Positions 1 to 7,447 are shown, counted from the first letter of the stretch. The stretch: 10,708 nt of DNA from JAICLL01 sp035252155 (GCA_035252155.1 DATFDL010000786.1:1-10708), one strand, 5' to 3'. Numbers and translations: made by a program. Notes: generated by a model not told the origin, from the sequence alone.

Positions 1-561
1 GCCATAGAGAAAGCTGAATCCGTAGAGCGTGAGCGCCGACGAGAGAACGCTCAAAAAAAAGTATTTGGCGGCGGCTTCGGGCGAGGTGGTGTCGCGCCGC
101 CCGAGATAAAGCAGCACATACGTGGGAATCGAAATCAACTCAATGCCCAGGAAGATGAGCACCAAGTCGCGCGTGGCGGCAACGAGCATCGCGCCGGCCA
201 CGGCCAGCACCAGCGTGCCGATGAGCTCGGGCGCTTGCAGGTCGTCGTCGGGATGCGAACTGAGGAGCACCAGCGCTAGCCCCACGATCAGCGCGAGCCA
301 GCGAACATATTGGCCCAGCCCGTCGATTTTCCCGCCGGCGGCCAGCGCCAGCGTCGCGTCGTGAACTGCCGCCGGCCCCGTCGAAGCGTCAGCCGCCAGG
401 CCTTGCTGAAAAAGCGCCAATCCGGCGATAAGCACCGCGGCGACAGCCACTCCGGCCCACAGCCGACGGCCGCCCCCAAAGGCGCCACCGAGATAAATGC
501 ATGACGCCACGACGATCAGTATTGCCTCGGGCAGTAGTCGATAGATCGTATCAGTCGACAC
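1..561 (-). CDS. nuoN: NADH-quinone oxidoreductase subunit N, 5' part (runs off left edge)
   Basis: NuoN is one of three antiporter-like proton-pumping subunits in the membrane arm of complex I. 187 codons are visible with no stop; the rest lies beyond the left edge. The start is a GTG at 561, chosen because a strong AGGAGGT Shine-Dalgarno (567-573) sits 5 nt upstream and the frame stays open to the edge. Visible membrane segments lie roughly at residues 11-27, 35-51, 87-101 and 112-129, followed by the family signature around residues 129-187, which includes IFLGIELISIPTYVLLYLGR. Glu141 and Lys166 fit the conserved glutamate and lysine of the first proton channel (Glu133 and Lys158 in E. coli NuoN, from family knowledge). 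The start overlaps the end of nuoM by 11 nt, so translation is probably coupled. A run of eight T (53-60, minus strand) lies in the coding sequence. Identity is secure; only the end is missing. Confidence 0.93.
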   Translation of the reverse strand, partial: MSTDTIYRLLPEAILIVVASCIYLGGAFGGGRRLWAGVAVAAVLIAGLALFQQGLAADASTGPAAVHDATLALAAGGKIDGLGQYVRWLALIVGLALVLLSSHPDDDLQAPELIGTLVLAVAGAMLVAATRDLVLIFLGIELISIPTYVLLYLGRRDTTSPEAAAKYFFLSVLSSALTLYGFSFLYG

Positions 562-2269
562 GGGCCACCTCCTGCGCGTCGTCGCGAGCCGCCATTGGTT
601 TTTCACCGGTGGCTGGGGCAGAGCCTTGGCGATGCCCCGGTTGTGACGCCACCGACGACCGTAACTGGCTGGGCCGAGGCGACGAGTCGACCAACACGGG
701 CCGACTTTCGAACTCTGGATAATGTTCTTCCATGGGTCGGGCGGTTGCCGCGAGCACGCGATCGAGATCGGCTTCCATCGGCCGCAAAAAATGCTGCGGC
801 GCCAGACCGATCCAGAACACAAACACCAACAGCGGCGCCAAAGCCAGCACCTCGCGGAAGTTCATGTCTCGCACGGGAGGCCCATGATGCACCGGTTCTC
901 GCAACTGATTAAAGAAGACACGTTCGACCAGCCAGAGCATATACCACGCCCCCAGCACCACGCCCGATACGGCCAGCACGGCGATCGCCAGCCATTGGGC
1001 CGTGTAGACCGGCGGCGCCTCGGCATAGCCGCGCTGAAACATGCCGGTGAGCAAGATGAATTCGCCGGCGAAACCGTTCATGCCCGGCAGCCCGATGCTC
1101 GACATCGTGAACAGCCCCATGAACGCGGCCAGCAGCGGCAGCCTGCGGGCGAGGCCGCCCAGGTCGGCGATTTCTCGGGTGTGGTAACGCTCGTAAATCA
1201 TGCCGATGATCGCAAACAGCCCGCCGGTCGACAACCCGTGGTTGATCATCTGCAACGTGCCGCCGTAGACGCCGGGCTTGTTCAGGGCGAACGTGCCGAG
1301 CATGCAGAAGCCCAGATGGCTGACGCTGGAATAAGCGATCATCTTCTTGATGTTGCTTTGAGCCAGAGCCAAGAGCGCTCCATACACGATGCCCGCCACC
1401 GACAGCCATAACAGCCACGGCATGCAGAGCGCCGTGGCGTCGGGCAGCATGGGAATGCTGAACCGCAGAAAGCCGTAACTGCCGATCTTCAGCAAAATGC
1501 CGGCCAGGATGACGCTGCCGGCGGTGGGGGCCTGCGTGTGGGCCAGCGGCAGCCAGGTGTGCAACGGAAACAGCGGCACCTTGATGGCGAAGCCGGCGAA
1601 CAGGGCCAGAAACAGCACAAGCTGCGTCGGCTGCGAGATGGGGTGCTCGGCCAGGCTGGACTGCAGCGCGGCGATTGAAAATGTCATCACGCCGGTGTGG
1701 TAATAGTTCCACAGCACGATGGCCACCAGCCCCAAGAATGTGAGCAGACTGCCGGCCAGCGTGAACAGAAAGAACTTGATGGCCGCGTAGCGCCGTTCTT
1801 CGCTTCCCCAGATGCCGATCAAAAAGAACAGCGGAATGAGCGTGAACTCGAAGAAGACGTAAAAGAGAATGATGTCACGGGCGGCGAATACACCCAGCAT
1901 GCCGGTCGCCAGCAGCAGCAACAGAGAATAAAACGCTGGAGCACGGTCTTCGATCGCCTCCCAGCTCACCAGAACCGACGTGAGCGTGAGTAGCGCGCTC
2001 AGTCCGAAGAGCCACAGGCTAATGCCGTCGAGTCCCAGGCTGAAGCGGATATCGACGGTGCTCGACGAGAACCACGGCTCGTCGATGCCGGTTGTAGCGG
2101 CAGTGGCCGGATCGAATTGCATGGTCACCCAGCCGGCCAAGGCCAGCGTGACCAGCGACACGACCAGGGCGATCCGCCGCGCGAGCGACTGCCCGGCCTC
2201 GGCCAGCACCCAGATGAGTGCGGCCCCGGCCAGGGGGAGAAAGATCGTGAGCAATAGCAGGTTAGGCAT
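551..2269 (-). CDS. nuoM: NADH-quinone oxidoreductase subunit M
   Basis: NuoM is an antiporter-like subunit of the complex I membrane arm and pumps protons across the cytoplasmic membrane. At 572 residues it is longer than E. coli NuoM (about 509). It is strongly hydrophobic, with about 14 membrane helices. Residues expected for proton transfer are visible: Glu141 (in LFYVFFEFTLIPLFFLIG), Lys230 (FAIKVPLFPLHTWLPLAH), Lys261 (LLKIGSYG), the histidine region around 318-344, and Glu403 (GMNGFAGEF). The start ATG lies 3 nt after the nuoL stop; no clear Shine-Dalgarno precedes it, so coupling to nuoL is likely. The normal protein seems to end near residue 500-520. The last 50 or so residues are polar, rich in Ser, Pro, Arg and Ala, and residues 545-556 are encoded by a 35-bp repeat that occurs again between nuoG and nuoH. 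The tail also carries the nuoN ribosome binding site and overlaps nuoN by 11 nt. Confidence 0.97.
   Translation of the reverse strand: MPNLLLLTIFLPLAGAALIWVLAEAGQSLARRIALVVSLVTLALAGWVTMQFDPATAATTGIDEPWFSSSTVDIRFSLGLDGISLWLFGLSALLTLTSVLVSWEAIEDRAPAFYSLLLLLATGMLGVFAARDIILFYVFFEFTLIPLFFLIGIWGSEERRYAAIKFFLFTLAGSLLTFLGLVAIVLWNYYHTGVMTFSIAALQSSLAEHPISQPTQLVLFLALFAGFAIKVPLFPLHTWLPLAHTQAPTAGSVILAGILLKIGSYGFLRFSIPMLPDATALCMPWLLWLSVAGIVYGALLALAQSNIKKMIAYSSVSHLGFCMLGTFALNKPGVYGGTLQMINHGLSTGGLFAIIGMIYERYHTREIADLGGLARRLPLLAAFMGLFTMSSIGLPGMNGFAGEFILLTGMFQRGYAEAPPVYTAQWLAIAVLAVSGVVLGAWYMLWLVERVFFNQLREPVHHGPPVRDMNFREVLALAPLLVFVFWIGLAPQHFLRPMEADLDRVLAATARPMEEHYPEFESRPVLVDSSPRPSQLRSSVASQPGHRQGSAPATGEKPMAARDDAQEVARVD
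562..573 (-). promoter_or_regulatory. Ribosome binding site of nuoN
   Basis: AGGAGGT (minus strand, 567-573) stands 5 nt before the GTG at 561. It is one of the best Shine-Dalgarno matches in the window and decides the nuoN start, which would otherwise be missed because it is not ATG and lies inside the end of nuoM. Confidence 0.8.
606..640 (-). repeat. 35-bp dispersed repeat, copy inside the nuoM 3' end
   Basis: This segment is identical over 35 bp to 7413-7447 and in the same orientation. It contains an inverted repeat (GGGGCA and TGCCCC arms separated by 12 nt), so it can fold as a hairpin. Read in the nuoM frame it encodes residues 545-556 of the polar tail. The match was found by eye and is exact; flanking bases diverge at once on both sides. 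Confidence 0.85.
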
Positions 2270-2272
2270 AGT

Positions 2273-4429
2273 TTACATCGCCGGCCACATCAAAATCGTC
2301 CCCACCAATACCAACAAGCCCAACACCATCGCCAGGGCGTAAAATTGCACCATACCGTTCTGCAACGAGCGGAGCATCGAACCCACCGCTACGGGCAATT
2401 TACCCAGCAAGTTCACCAGCCCGTCGACAATCCAACGATCGAACCAATACGAAAACAGCGCCAGAAACCAGAGCGGCCACACCACCAGCACGCTGTAAAT
2501 GCCGTCGAAGAAGAATTTGCCATACGAAAGCTGGTAGAGCCGCAGGCCGTAGATCGAGCTGGTCCAGCGCGTCAGGGCCGCGACCTGCCGGCGATCGCCC
2601 AGATACAAGAAGGCCGCGATGCCGATGCCCGTCAATGCCGTGATGGTGCTGACGGCCTGCACCTCGAAGTGCAAACCGCCGGCTTCGTGCGCGACGTGCG
2701 GCACGGCGGCGTAGGCCAGCGAGGGCGTAGCAAGCAAAAAGTGATACAGCGCGTCGGCCCCGAACGGCCAACTGAATTCCCAATTGACGGCGCCGACGAC
2801 GAGCGCGCAAACGGCCAAAATGACTAGTGGCACGAGCATCACGGGCGGGGCTTCGTGCGCGTGGTGCCCCGCTTCGGGCGGCACGCGCGTCTCGCCGTAA
2901 AACGTCAGGAAGAAGCCGCGGAACGTATAGATGGCGGTCAATAGCGCCGTGAACAAACCGGCGTAATAGAGCACCTGGTAGGTCTCGTGGTAGCCAGCGC
3001 CGCCTTCATGGGCGGCCGCCAGGATGGCGTCTTTGCTCCAAAAACCGGCGAAGGGCACCACGCCCGACAACGCCAGGCAACCGGCCAAAAACGTCAAGCA
3101 GGTCCACGGCATGATGCGCCGCAAGCCGCTGAAGCGGCGCATGTCGGCGGTGTTACCCATGGCGTGCATCACCGAGCCGGCCGAAAGGAACAGCAACGAC
3201 TTGAAAAAGGCGTGCGTGAACAAATGGAACATGCCCGCCACGATGCCGGCCAACGTGCCGACGCCCACACCCAAGAACATGTAACCCAGTTGGCTGATGG
3301 TCGAGTAGGCCAGCACGCGCTTCAGATCGTCCTGCGTCAAGGCGATGATGCCGGCCAGCAAAGCGGTGAAGCAACCGACCACCGCGACGCTCACGCGGGC
3401 CTCGGGCGCCGCGACCAACAGCGGCGTGACGCGCGTAAACATGTACACGCCCGCGGTGACCATCGTGGCGGCGTGAATTAGCGCGCTGACGGGCGAGGGA
3501 CCCTCCATGGCGTCGGGCAGCCACACGTGAAGCGGAAACTGCGCGCTCTTGCCGCACGCTCCGGCGAGCAAGCAAAGACAAATGGCCACGCCCACCGCGC
3601 CGCCCACGTAGCCCGCCTGGTCTGGAAGCACCAGGCGCGACTGGCCCAGCACGCCGCGAATGGAAACTTCACCCGGTAGCCCCGGCCCTTGTGGCCGGCC
3701 CGTCGCGGCCTCATTCGGCTGCGCATTAGTAATCACCGATCCATCCGCGCCCACGTCGTGAAAATTGAGCGTCCCGTAGGTCGTCCAGATCAGGAACAAC
3801 CCAATGGCAAATCCAAAATCGCCCACGCGCGTCACCAGAAAAGCTTTCTTGCCGGCCGCCGCGGCGGAGGGCTTCTCGTACCAAAAGCCGATCAATAGGT
3901 AGCTGCACAGCCCCACCGCCTCCCAAAACACGTAGAGCAGCGCGAAGTTGCTCACCGAGACCAGCATGGTCATTGAAAACACGAACAGCGCCACGTAGCA
4001 AAAGAACCGCCAATAACCGCGGTCGCCGCGCATGTAGCCGACGGAATAAATGGCCACCAGCGACGAGATGAACGTGACCATCGAGAGCATGACCGCCGTC
4101 AATGGGTCGGCCCGTAGCGTGACGGCGATGTCGAAGGGGCGCGGTGCGCCATTGGCGCCGCCCGCCTGATAAGCGTCGCTGATATCGGCCCAGGTCCAGA
4201 GCGTAACGACGTGCTCGACCCCCACCGACGTCTGGCCGCGCTGCTCACGCACCATGTCGAGCACGTCGAACAACAAGAACAGACTGCACACGAACGAGCC
4301 GACGATGCCGGCGATCACGGGCCAGTGCGAGCGCTCTTTGAGCACCGCGGCGCCCAACAGCGCCGTGATCAGGCAGGCCGCCAACGGCAAAGCCGGCACC
4401 AGCACCATCAACGTTTCAAGGTTAGACAT
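2273..4429 (-). CDS. nuoL: NADH-quinone oxidoreductase subunit L
   Basis: NuoL is the distal antiporter-like proton pump of complex I and carries the long lateral helix that runs along the membrane arm. It has 718 residues, against 613 in E. coli. Conserved landmarks are Glu170 in the FWEAVGLCSYLLIGFWYEKP block, Lys294 in GACGKSAQFPLHVWLPDAMEG, His319 in SALIHAATMVTAGVYM, Lys370 near ALTQDDLKRVLAYSTISQLGY (split here for length) and Lys466 in GFWSKDAIL. The C-terminal part (about 590-718) fits the lateral helix and final anchor. The loop between residues 224 and 278 is about 25-30 residues longer than in E. coli and is rich in Gly, Pro and Arg; its DNA holds a GC-rich hairpin. The ATG overlaps the nuoK end by 8 nt; no good Shine-Dalgarno is seen, so coupling is likely. 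It stops 3 nt before nuoM. Confidence 0.97.
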   Translation of the reverse strand: MSNLETLMVLVPALPLAACLITALLGAAVLKERSHWPVIAGIVGSFVCSLFLLFDVLDMVREQRGQTSVGVEHVVTLWTWADISDAYQAGGANGAPRPFDIAVTLRADPLTAVMLSMVTFISSLVAIYSVGYMRGDRGYWRFFCYVALFVFSMTMLVSVSNFALLYVFWEAVGLCSYLLIGFWYEKPSAAAAGKKAFLVTRVGDFGFAIGLFLIWTTYGTLNFHDVGADGSVITNAQPNEAATGRPQGPGLPGEVSIRGVLGQSRLVLPDQAGYVGGAVGVAICLCLLAGACGKSAQFPLHVWLPDAMEGPSPVSALIHAATMVTAGVYMFTRVTPLLVAAPEARVSVAVVGCFTALLAGIIALTQDDLKRVLAYSTISQLGYMFLGVGVGTLAGIVAGMFHLFTHAFFKSLLFLSAGSVMHAMGNTADMRRFSGLRRIMPWTCLTFLAGCLALSGVVPFAGFWSKDAILAAAHEGGAGYHETYQVLYYAGLFTALLTAIYTFRGFFLTFYGETRVPPEAGHHAHEAPPVMLVPLVILAVCALVVGAVNWEFSWPFGADALYHFLLATPSLAYAAVPHVAHEAGGLHFEVQAVSTITALTGIGIAAFLYLGDRRQVAALTRWTSSIYGLRLYQLSYGKFFFDGIYSVLVVWPLWFLALFSYWFDRWIVDGLVNLLGKLPVAVGSMLRSLQNGMVQFYALAMVLGLLVLVGTILMWPAM
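3682..3698. repeat. Small GC-rich hairpin inside nuoL loop
   Basis: A perfect 6-bp inverted repeat (CCGGCC and GGCCGG) with a 5-nt spacer lies in the part of nuoL that encodes residues 244-250 of an enlarged loop. Only one copy is in the window, so calling it a dispersed repeat is a guess; in GC-rich DNA a 6-bp stem can arise by chance. Confidence 0.35.
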
Positions 4430-4865
4430 GGCTGCGGTGGATCAATTCTTCGACCGGTTGTCGCGGCTCGACGCCCGCGGTCGGCAGGCTCGGCCAATGC
4501 TCGGGCTGGATCGGTTCGTCGGGCAATTGCTGATCGACATAACGCGGCTGGTTGGCTTCGCGCAGCGTTTGCCAGAAGGCGATGTCGAGTTTGCCGCTGC
4601 GGTGGTAGAGCATCAGCACCAGGGCCAGGGCGATACCCGCCTCGCAAGCCGCCACGGTCAGGATGAAAATCACCAGCATTTGGCCGCCCCAGTCGTTATG
4701 AAACCGGCCCCAGGCGACCAAGCTGAGCGACACGCCTTGCAGCATCATTTCGGCCGCCAGGAACATGACGATCATGTTGCGGCGGCTGAGAAAGCCGACG
4801 AGGCCGATGCCGAACAGCAAAGCGCCGATGAGCAGGTAGCGATCGAGGAGTTGGAGTTCATCCAT
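4422..4865 (-). CDS. nuoK: NADH-quinone oxidoreductase subunit K
   Basis: NuoK is a small three-helix membrane subunit next to NuoJ and NuoN in complex I that takes part in proton transfer. It has 147 residues, with helices near 10-27, 31-53 and 62-87. The two conserved membrane glutamates are visible as Glu39 (FLAAEMML) and Glu75 (VAACEAGIALAL), matching Glu36 and Glu72 of E. coli. Family members are usually about 100 residues; here a polar tail of about 45 residues, rich in Pro, Glu and Gln, follows the third helix. The start could be the ATG at 4865 or a GTG one codon earlier at 4868. I chose ATG because GGAGG sits 5 nt before it. It overlaps the nuoJ stop by 1 nt and the start of nuoL by 8 nt. 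Confidence 0.94.
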   Translation of the reverse strand: MDELQLLDRYLLIGALLFGIGLVGFLSRRNMIVMFLAAEMMLQGVSLSLVAWGRFHNDWGGQMLVIFILTVAACEAGIALALVLMLYHRSGKLDIAFWQTLREANQPRYVDQQLPDEPIQPEHWPSLPTAGVEPRQPVEELIHRSHV

Positions 4866-5635
4866 CACAGCCTCCCTCCGCGGGTTGGTTGTGATAACTT
4901 GACGTCAGGCTGGAAAGCCTGACCTACGGGCGGTGATCCTTGCGCGACGATGGCCACCGCGCCCACCAGAGCCACCAAAAGCAGCGTGCCGGCCACTTCC
5001 ACGGCGATTAGATAGCGGCTGAACAATTGGCCGCCAAGATGGGCCATGTGCTGGGCATTCAAGATCTCGGCTGCACGAGCGTCCGCCGTCACATGATCGA
5101 CGCGCCAGCTAACATTGGCACCTCCCGCCTCGGCGGGCGCAAAGATGCTCGCCGAAAACAACCCGATCAGCAGCGCGCCGGTGCAGGCTGAAAGCAATGG
5201 CTCCCAGCCTACGCGATCGTAATACGTATGTCCTTGCGGCTGGGCCAACATCAGCACAAACAAGAAGGTGACCAAAATCGCGCCGGCATAAACCACAACC
5301 GTGGCAATGCCCAAAAACTGCGCCCCATCGAACAGCAGCAGCGCCGCGGTGCCGAGCAAGGTGACGGCGAACCACAACGCGCAATACACCGGGCTGCGCA
5401 TTGTCACGGCGCCCACGGCGGAGACAATCGTCGTCAACGCGAGCAACCAGAACACAATCTCCGCCACGGGATGTGTCGAGTTGATTTGCACGACGCGGGC
5501 CAGCAAGATGCCGACCGCCACGGCGGCCAGCACGGCACCGAGCGCGCGACCGCGCCCGCCGCCCCGCGGCAGTTGCAGCCACAGGCCCGCCGCCAAGAGC
5601 ACGGTGACCAGCGCGATTTGCCCGGCGGGCGTCAT
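4865..5635 (-). CDS. nuoJ: NADH-quinone oxidoreductase subunit J
   Basis: NuoJ is a membrane subunit of complex I whose third helix is thought to link quinone reduction to proton pumping. It has 256 residues, longer than E. coli NuoJ (184). The core signature is residues 105-130, with VVVYAGAILVTFLFVLML, and the last helix at 200-230 follows LGGQLFSRYLIAVEVAGTLL. Two features are extra. The N-terminal 57 residues hold two hydrophobic segments (about 6-22 and 31-49) before the usual first helix, and the C-terminal 20 residues (237-256) are encoded in part by a hairpin repeat and read VGQAFQPDV at their start. The start ATG overlaps the nuoI stop as ATGA and has GGGAGG 6 nt upstream; the frame is open further upstream, but that part is the shadow of nuoI. 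Confidence 0.95.
   Translation of the reverse strand: MTPAGQIALVTVLLAAGLWLQLPRGGGRGRALGAVLAAVAVGILLARVVQINSTHPVAEIVFWLLALTTIVSAVGAVTMRSPVYCALWFAVTLLGTAALLLFDGAQFLGIATVVVYAGAILVTFLFVLMLAQPQGHTYYDRVGWEPLLSACTGALLIGLFSASIFAPAEAGGANVSWRVDHVTADARAAEILNAQHMAHLGGQLFSRYLIAVEVAGTLLLVALVGAVAIVAQGSPPVGQAFQPDVKLSQPTRGGRL
4871..4879 (-). promoter_or_regulatory. Ribosome binding site of nuoK (doubled)
   Basis: The minus strand reads GGAGGGAGG, two overlapping Shine-Dalgarno cores. The nearer lies 5 nt before the ATG at 4865, the farther 6 nt before the in-frame GTG at 4868, so either of these adjacent start codons could be used. Confidence 0.7.
4904..4923. repeat. Hairpin repeat forming the nuoJ C-terminal tail
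   Basis: A perfect 7-bp inverted repeat (GTCAGGC and GCCTGAC) with a 6-nt loop. In the nuoJ frame it encodes residues 238-244, GQAFQPD. From memory, this peptide and its hairpin recur in planctomycete proteins and spacers, which suggests a dispersed element, but there is one copy only in this window. It is not an intrinsic terminator: no U run follows on the minus strand, and nuoK begins about 40 nt later. Confidence 0.65.
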
Positions 5636-6165
5636 ATGGTGCCTCCCAGGTGGTGCGATTTCATCGGCTCCGTGTCCTTCGTCTGGTCGTACACGCTGAG
5701 CAGCTTTTCCTTGTCGAAGATCATCTCTTCGCGGCTCCGGCCGGTCAGGTCGAGAAAGCTGGTCAGCTCGATGGCATCGACCGGGCAGGCTTCTTCGCAC
5801 ATGCCGCAAAAGATACAGCGCAGCTCGTCGATGACGAAAGTCTCCGGATATTTTTCGCGGTCGGGCCAGGGGCTTTCGGTGCCCACGATGTCGATGCAAT
5901 GGGCCGGGCAAGCGGTCGCACACAAAAAACACGCCACGCACTTCACTCGCCCTTGCTCGTCCTTATTCAAGCGATGCACGCCGCGATAGATGAGCGGATT
6001 GCCGACATCGGGCCGCACTTCAGGAAAGCTGACGGTGACCTTGGGGCCGAACAGGTGACGCGTGGTGGTGGCAAAACCCTGCACGAACAGCGGCAGATAC
6101 ATCTTGCCGGCCAGTCCGAGCTTCGGCTCTTCGATCCAGTGAATGTTGGGGTCGTCGGGTTTCAT
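5632..6165 (-). CDS. nuoI: NADH-quinone oxidoreductase subunit I (two 4Fe-4S clusters)
   Basis: NuoI is the ferredoxin-like subunit of the complex I connecting region and carries clusters N6a and N6b, which pass electrons from NuoG toward N2 and quinone. It has 177 residues. Two classical CxxCxxCxxxCP motifs are seen: Cys76, 79, 82 and 86 (CVACFLCATACP) and Cys117, 120, 123 and 127 (CIFCGMCEEACP). By the usual 8Fe ferredoxin pattern, the fourth cysteine of each motif binds the other cluster. The N-terminal stretch (about 20-55) fits the amphipathic region that rests on the membrane. The ATG overlaps the nuoH stop as ATGA, and its own stop overlaps nuoJ in the same way. No clear Shine-Dalgarno is present, so translation probably depends on coupling to nuoH. 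Confidence 0.97.
   Translation of the reverse strand: MKPDDPNIHWIEEPKLGLAGKMYLPLFVQGFATTTRHLFGPKVTVSFPEVRPDVGNPLIYRGVHRLNKDEQGRVKCVACFLCATACPAHCIDIVGTESPWPDREKYPETFVIDELRCIFCGMCEEACPVDAIELTSFLDLTGRSREEMIFDKEKLLSVYDQTKDTEPMKSHHLGGTI
5642..5647 (-). promoter_or_regulatory. Ribosome binding site of nuoJ
   Basis: GGGAGG on the minus strand, 6 nt before the ATG at 5635. It settles the start within a longer open frame that extends upstream across nuoI. Confidence 0.75.
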
Positions 6166-7388
6166 GGGCTAAAAGCACGTCGTGAATCAAAAAGATCAGC
6201 GCGGGGCCGATTGTCGGTAGCCAGCGGCGCCGAAAGTCCAGCCACCACCCATACCAGAATCGCAAAACCCCACATCGCGGCGATGCACAACCAGCGGTTC
6301 ACTCCGGCGATCTCCGGTCGGCCAAATTCGGCCAACACCGCCACGGCCACCAAATTCACCAGCCCCAGCGGCAACATGACCTTCCAAGAGAGGTTCATCA
6401 ACTGGTCGAAGCGAAACCGCGGCCAGCTCCAGCGGGCCAGCATGAAAAACAAAATCACCAGCAGAACTTTGACCATCAGCACGATGACGCGTGCGATGGC
6501 CGTCAGCCAGGTCACCTCATCGCCGCTCCCCGTCAGCCCCCAGAAATGCCAACCGCCAAAGAACAAAATGACAATCAAGAACGAGGCCGTCACCATGTGC
6601 AAGAACTCTGCGATCAGATACATCAACAGCCGCATGCCCGCGTATTCGGTGTGGTAGCCGCCGACCAGTTCCTGCTCGGCTTCGGGCAGGTCGAAGGGCA
6701 GCCGCGCGCTCTCGGCGAAGGCGGCAACCAGAAAGACGACGAAGCCCAGCGGTTGCCAGAGAATGTTCCAGACTCCGCTGGTGGCTTGATCGCCGATGAT
6801 CGACTCCAACCGCAGAGAGCCGGAGAAGAGCACGACGCCCAAAATGCCCAATCCCATTGGCAGCTCATAGGCAATCAGTTGGGCGCTTGACCGCAGTCCG
6901 CCCAAAAAGCTGTACTTGCTGTTGCTGGCCCAACCGCCCAGCAACACGCCATACACGGCGATGCTGCCCAGCGCGAACACATACACCAGCCCCACATCGA
7001 ATTGCGGCGCGACGACCAGTTGAATTTGCTCGGTAACACCGGGAATGCCCGAATCGGCCGGCAGCACGCTGCCGAAAGGAATAGCGGCAAAGGCGGCCAG
7101 GGCCGTGGCCAGAATGACGATGGGCGCGACCGTGTACACCACGCGATCGACCTGGTGCGGCGTGATTTCTTCTTTGAGGATAAACTTCAGCCCGTCGGCA
7201 AGCGGCTGTCCTAGCCCGAACATCCGCACCTTCGTGAGCGGAATGCCCACGCGGTTGGGTCCCAGGCGGTCTTGCACCCAGGCCGCCATCCAGCGCTCCA
7301 GCAGCACCAGGTACGCCGCGGCGGTCATCAGCCCTCCGATGAGCAGGGCGATTTTGACCAGGGCTGCGATGAGGAAGGTCTTTTCCAT
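6162..7388 (-). CDS. nuoH: NADH-quinone oxidoreductase subunit H
   Basis: NuoH anchors the hydrophilic arm of complex I and forms much of the quinone-binding chamber. It has 408 residues (E. coli 325), with about eight or nine membrane helices. Signature blocks are ERWMAAWVQDRLGPNRVG (31-48), the acidic quinone loop AESARLPFDLPEAEQELVGG (225-244) followed by YHTEYAGMR, and the late FRFDQLMNLSWK (325-336). I chose the ATG at 7388 because MEKTFLIAALVKIALLIGG opens directly into the first helix. The same frame stays open 51 codons further upstream to 7541, but that part is encoded by intergenic repeats and has no membrane character. No good Shine-Dalgarno precedes the ATG; the 20 nt before it are AT-rich compared with the surroundings. 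The gene follows the 207-nt repeat-filled gap after nuoG and overlaps nuoI by 4 nt. Confidence 0.96.
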   Translation of the reverse strand: MEKTFLIAALVKIALLIGGLMTAAAYLVLLERWMAAWVQDRLGPNRVGIPLTKVRMFGLGQPLADGLKFILKEEITPHQVDRVVYTVAPIVILATALAAFAAIPFGSVLPADSGIPGVTEQIQLVVAPQFDVGLVYVFALGSIAVYGVLLGGWASNSKYSFLGGLRSSAQLIAYELPMGLGILGVVLFSGSLRLESIIGDQATSGVWNILWQPLGFVVFLVAAFAESARLPFDLPEAEQELVGGYHTEYAGMRLLMYLIAEFLHMVTASFLIVILFFGGWHFWGLTGSGDEVTWLTAIARVIVLMVKVLLVILFFMLARWSWPRFRFDQLMNLSWKVMLPLGLVNLVAVAVLAEFGRPEIAGVNRWLCIAAMWGFAILVWVVAGLSAPLATDNRPRADLFDSRRAFSP

Positions 7389-7412
7389 AAATCTAGTTTG
7401 TTCATTAACCGG

Positions 7413-7447
7413 CCGGTGGCTGGGGCAGAGCCTTGGCGATGCCCCGG
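7413..7447 (-). repeat. 35-bp dispersed repeat, intergenic copy
   Basis: Identical over 35 bp to 606-640 in nuoM and in the same orientation. It contains the same potential hairpin (arms GGGGCA and TGCCCC). Here it is non-coding, 25 nt upstream of nuoH. Confidence 0.85.

Noticed and set aside
722..1411. Plus-strand open frame of 229 codons opposite nuoM, and similar long plus-strand frames opposite nuoL, nuoH, nuoG and nuoF.
   Set aside because: They are rich in His, Arg, Gln and Ala as expected from antisense of GC-rich membrane genes, match no family I recognise, and lie opposite well-supported genes.
5636..5941. In-frame upstream extension of nuoJ by 102 codons.
   Set aside because: It lies wholly inside nuoI in another frame and is Arg/Pro-rich shadow sequence; the ATG at 5635 has a good Shine-Dalgarno and an ATGA overlap.
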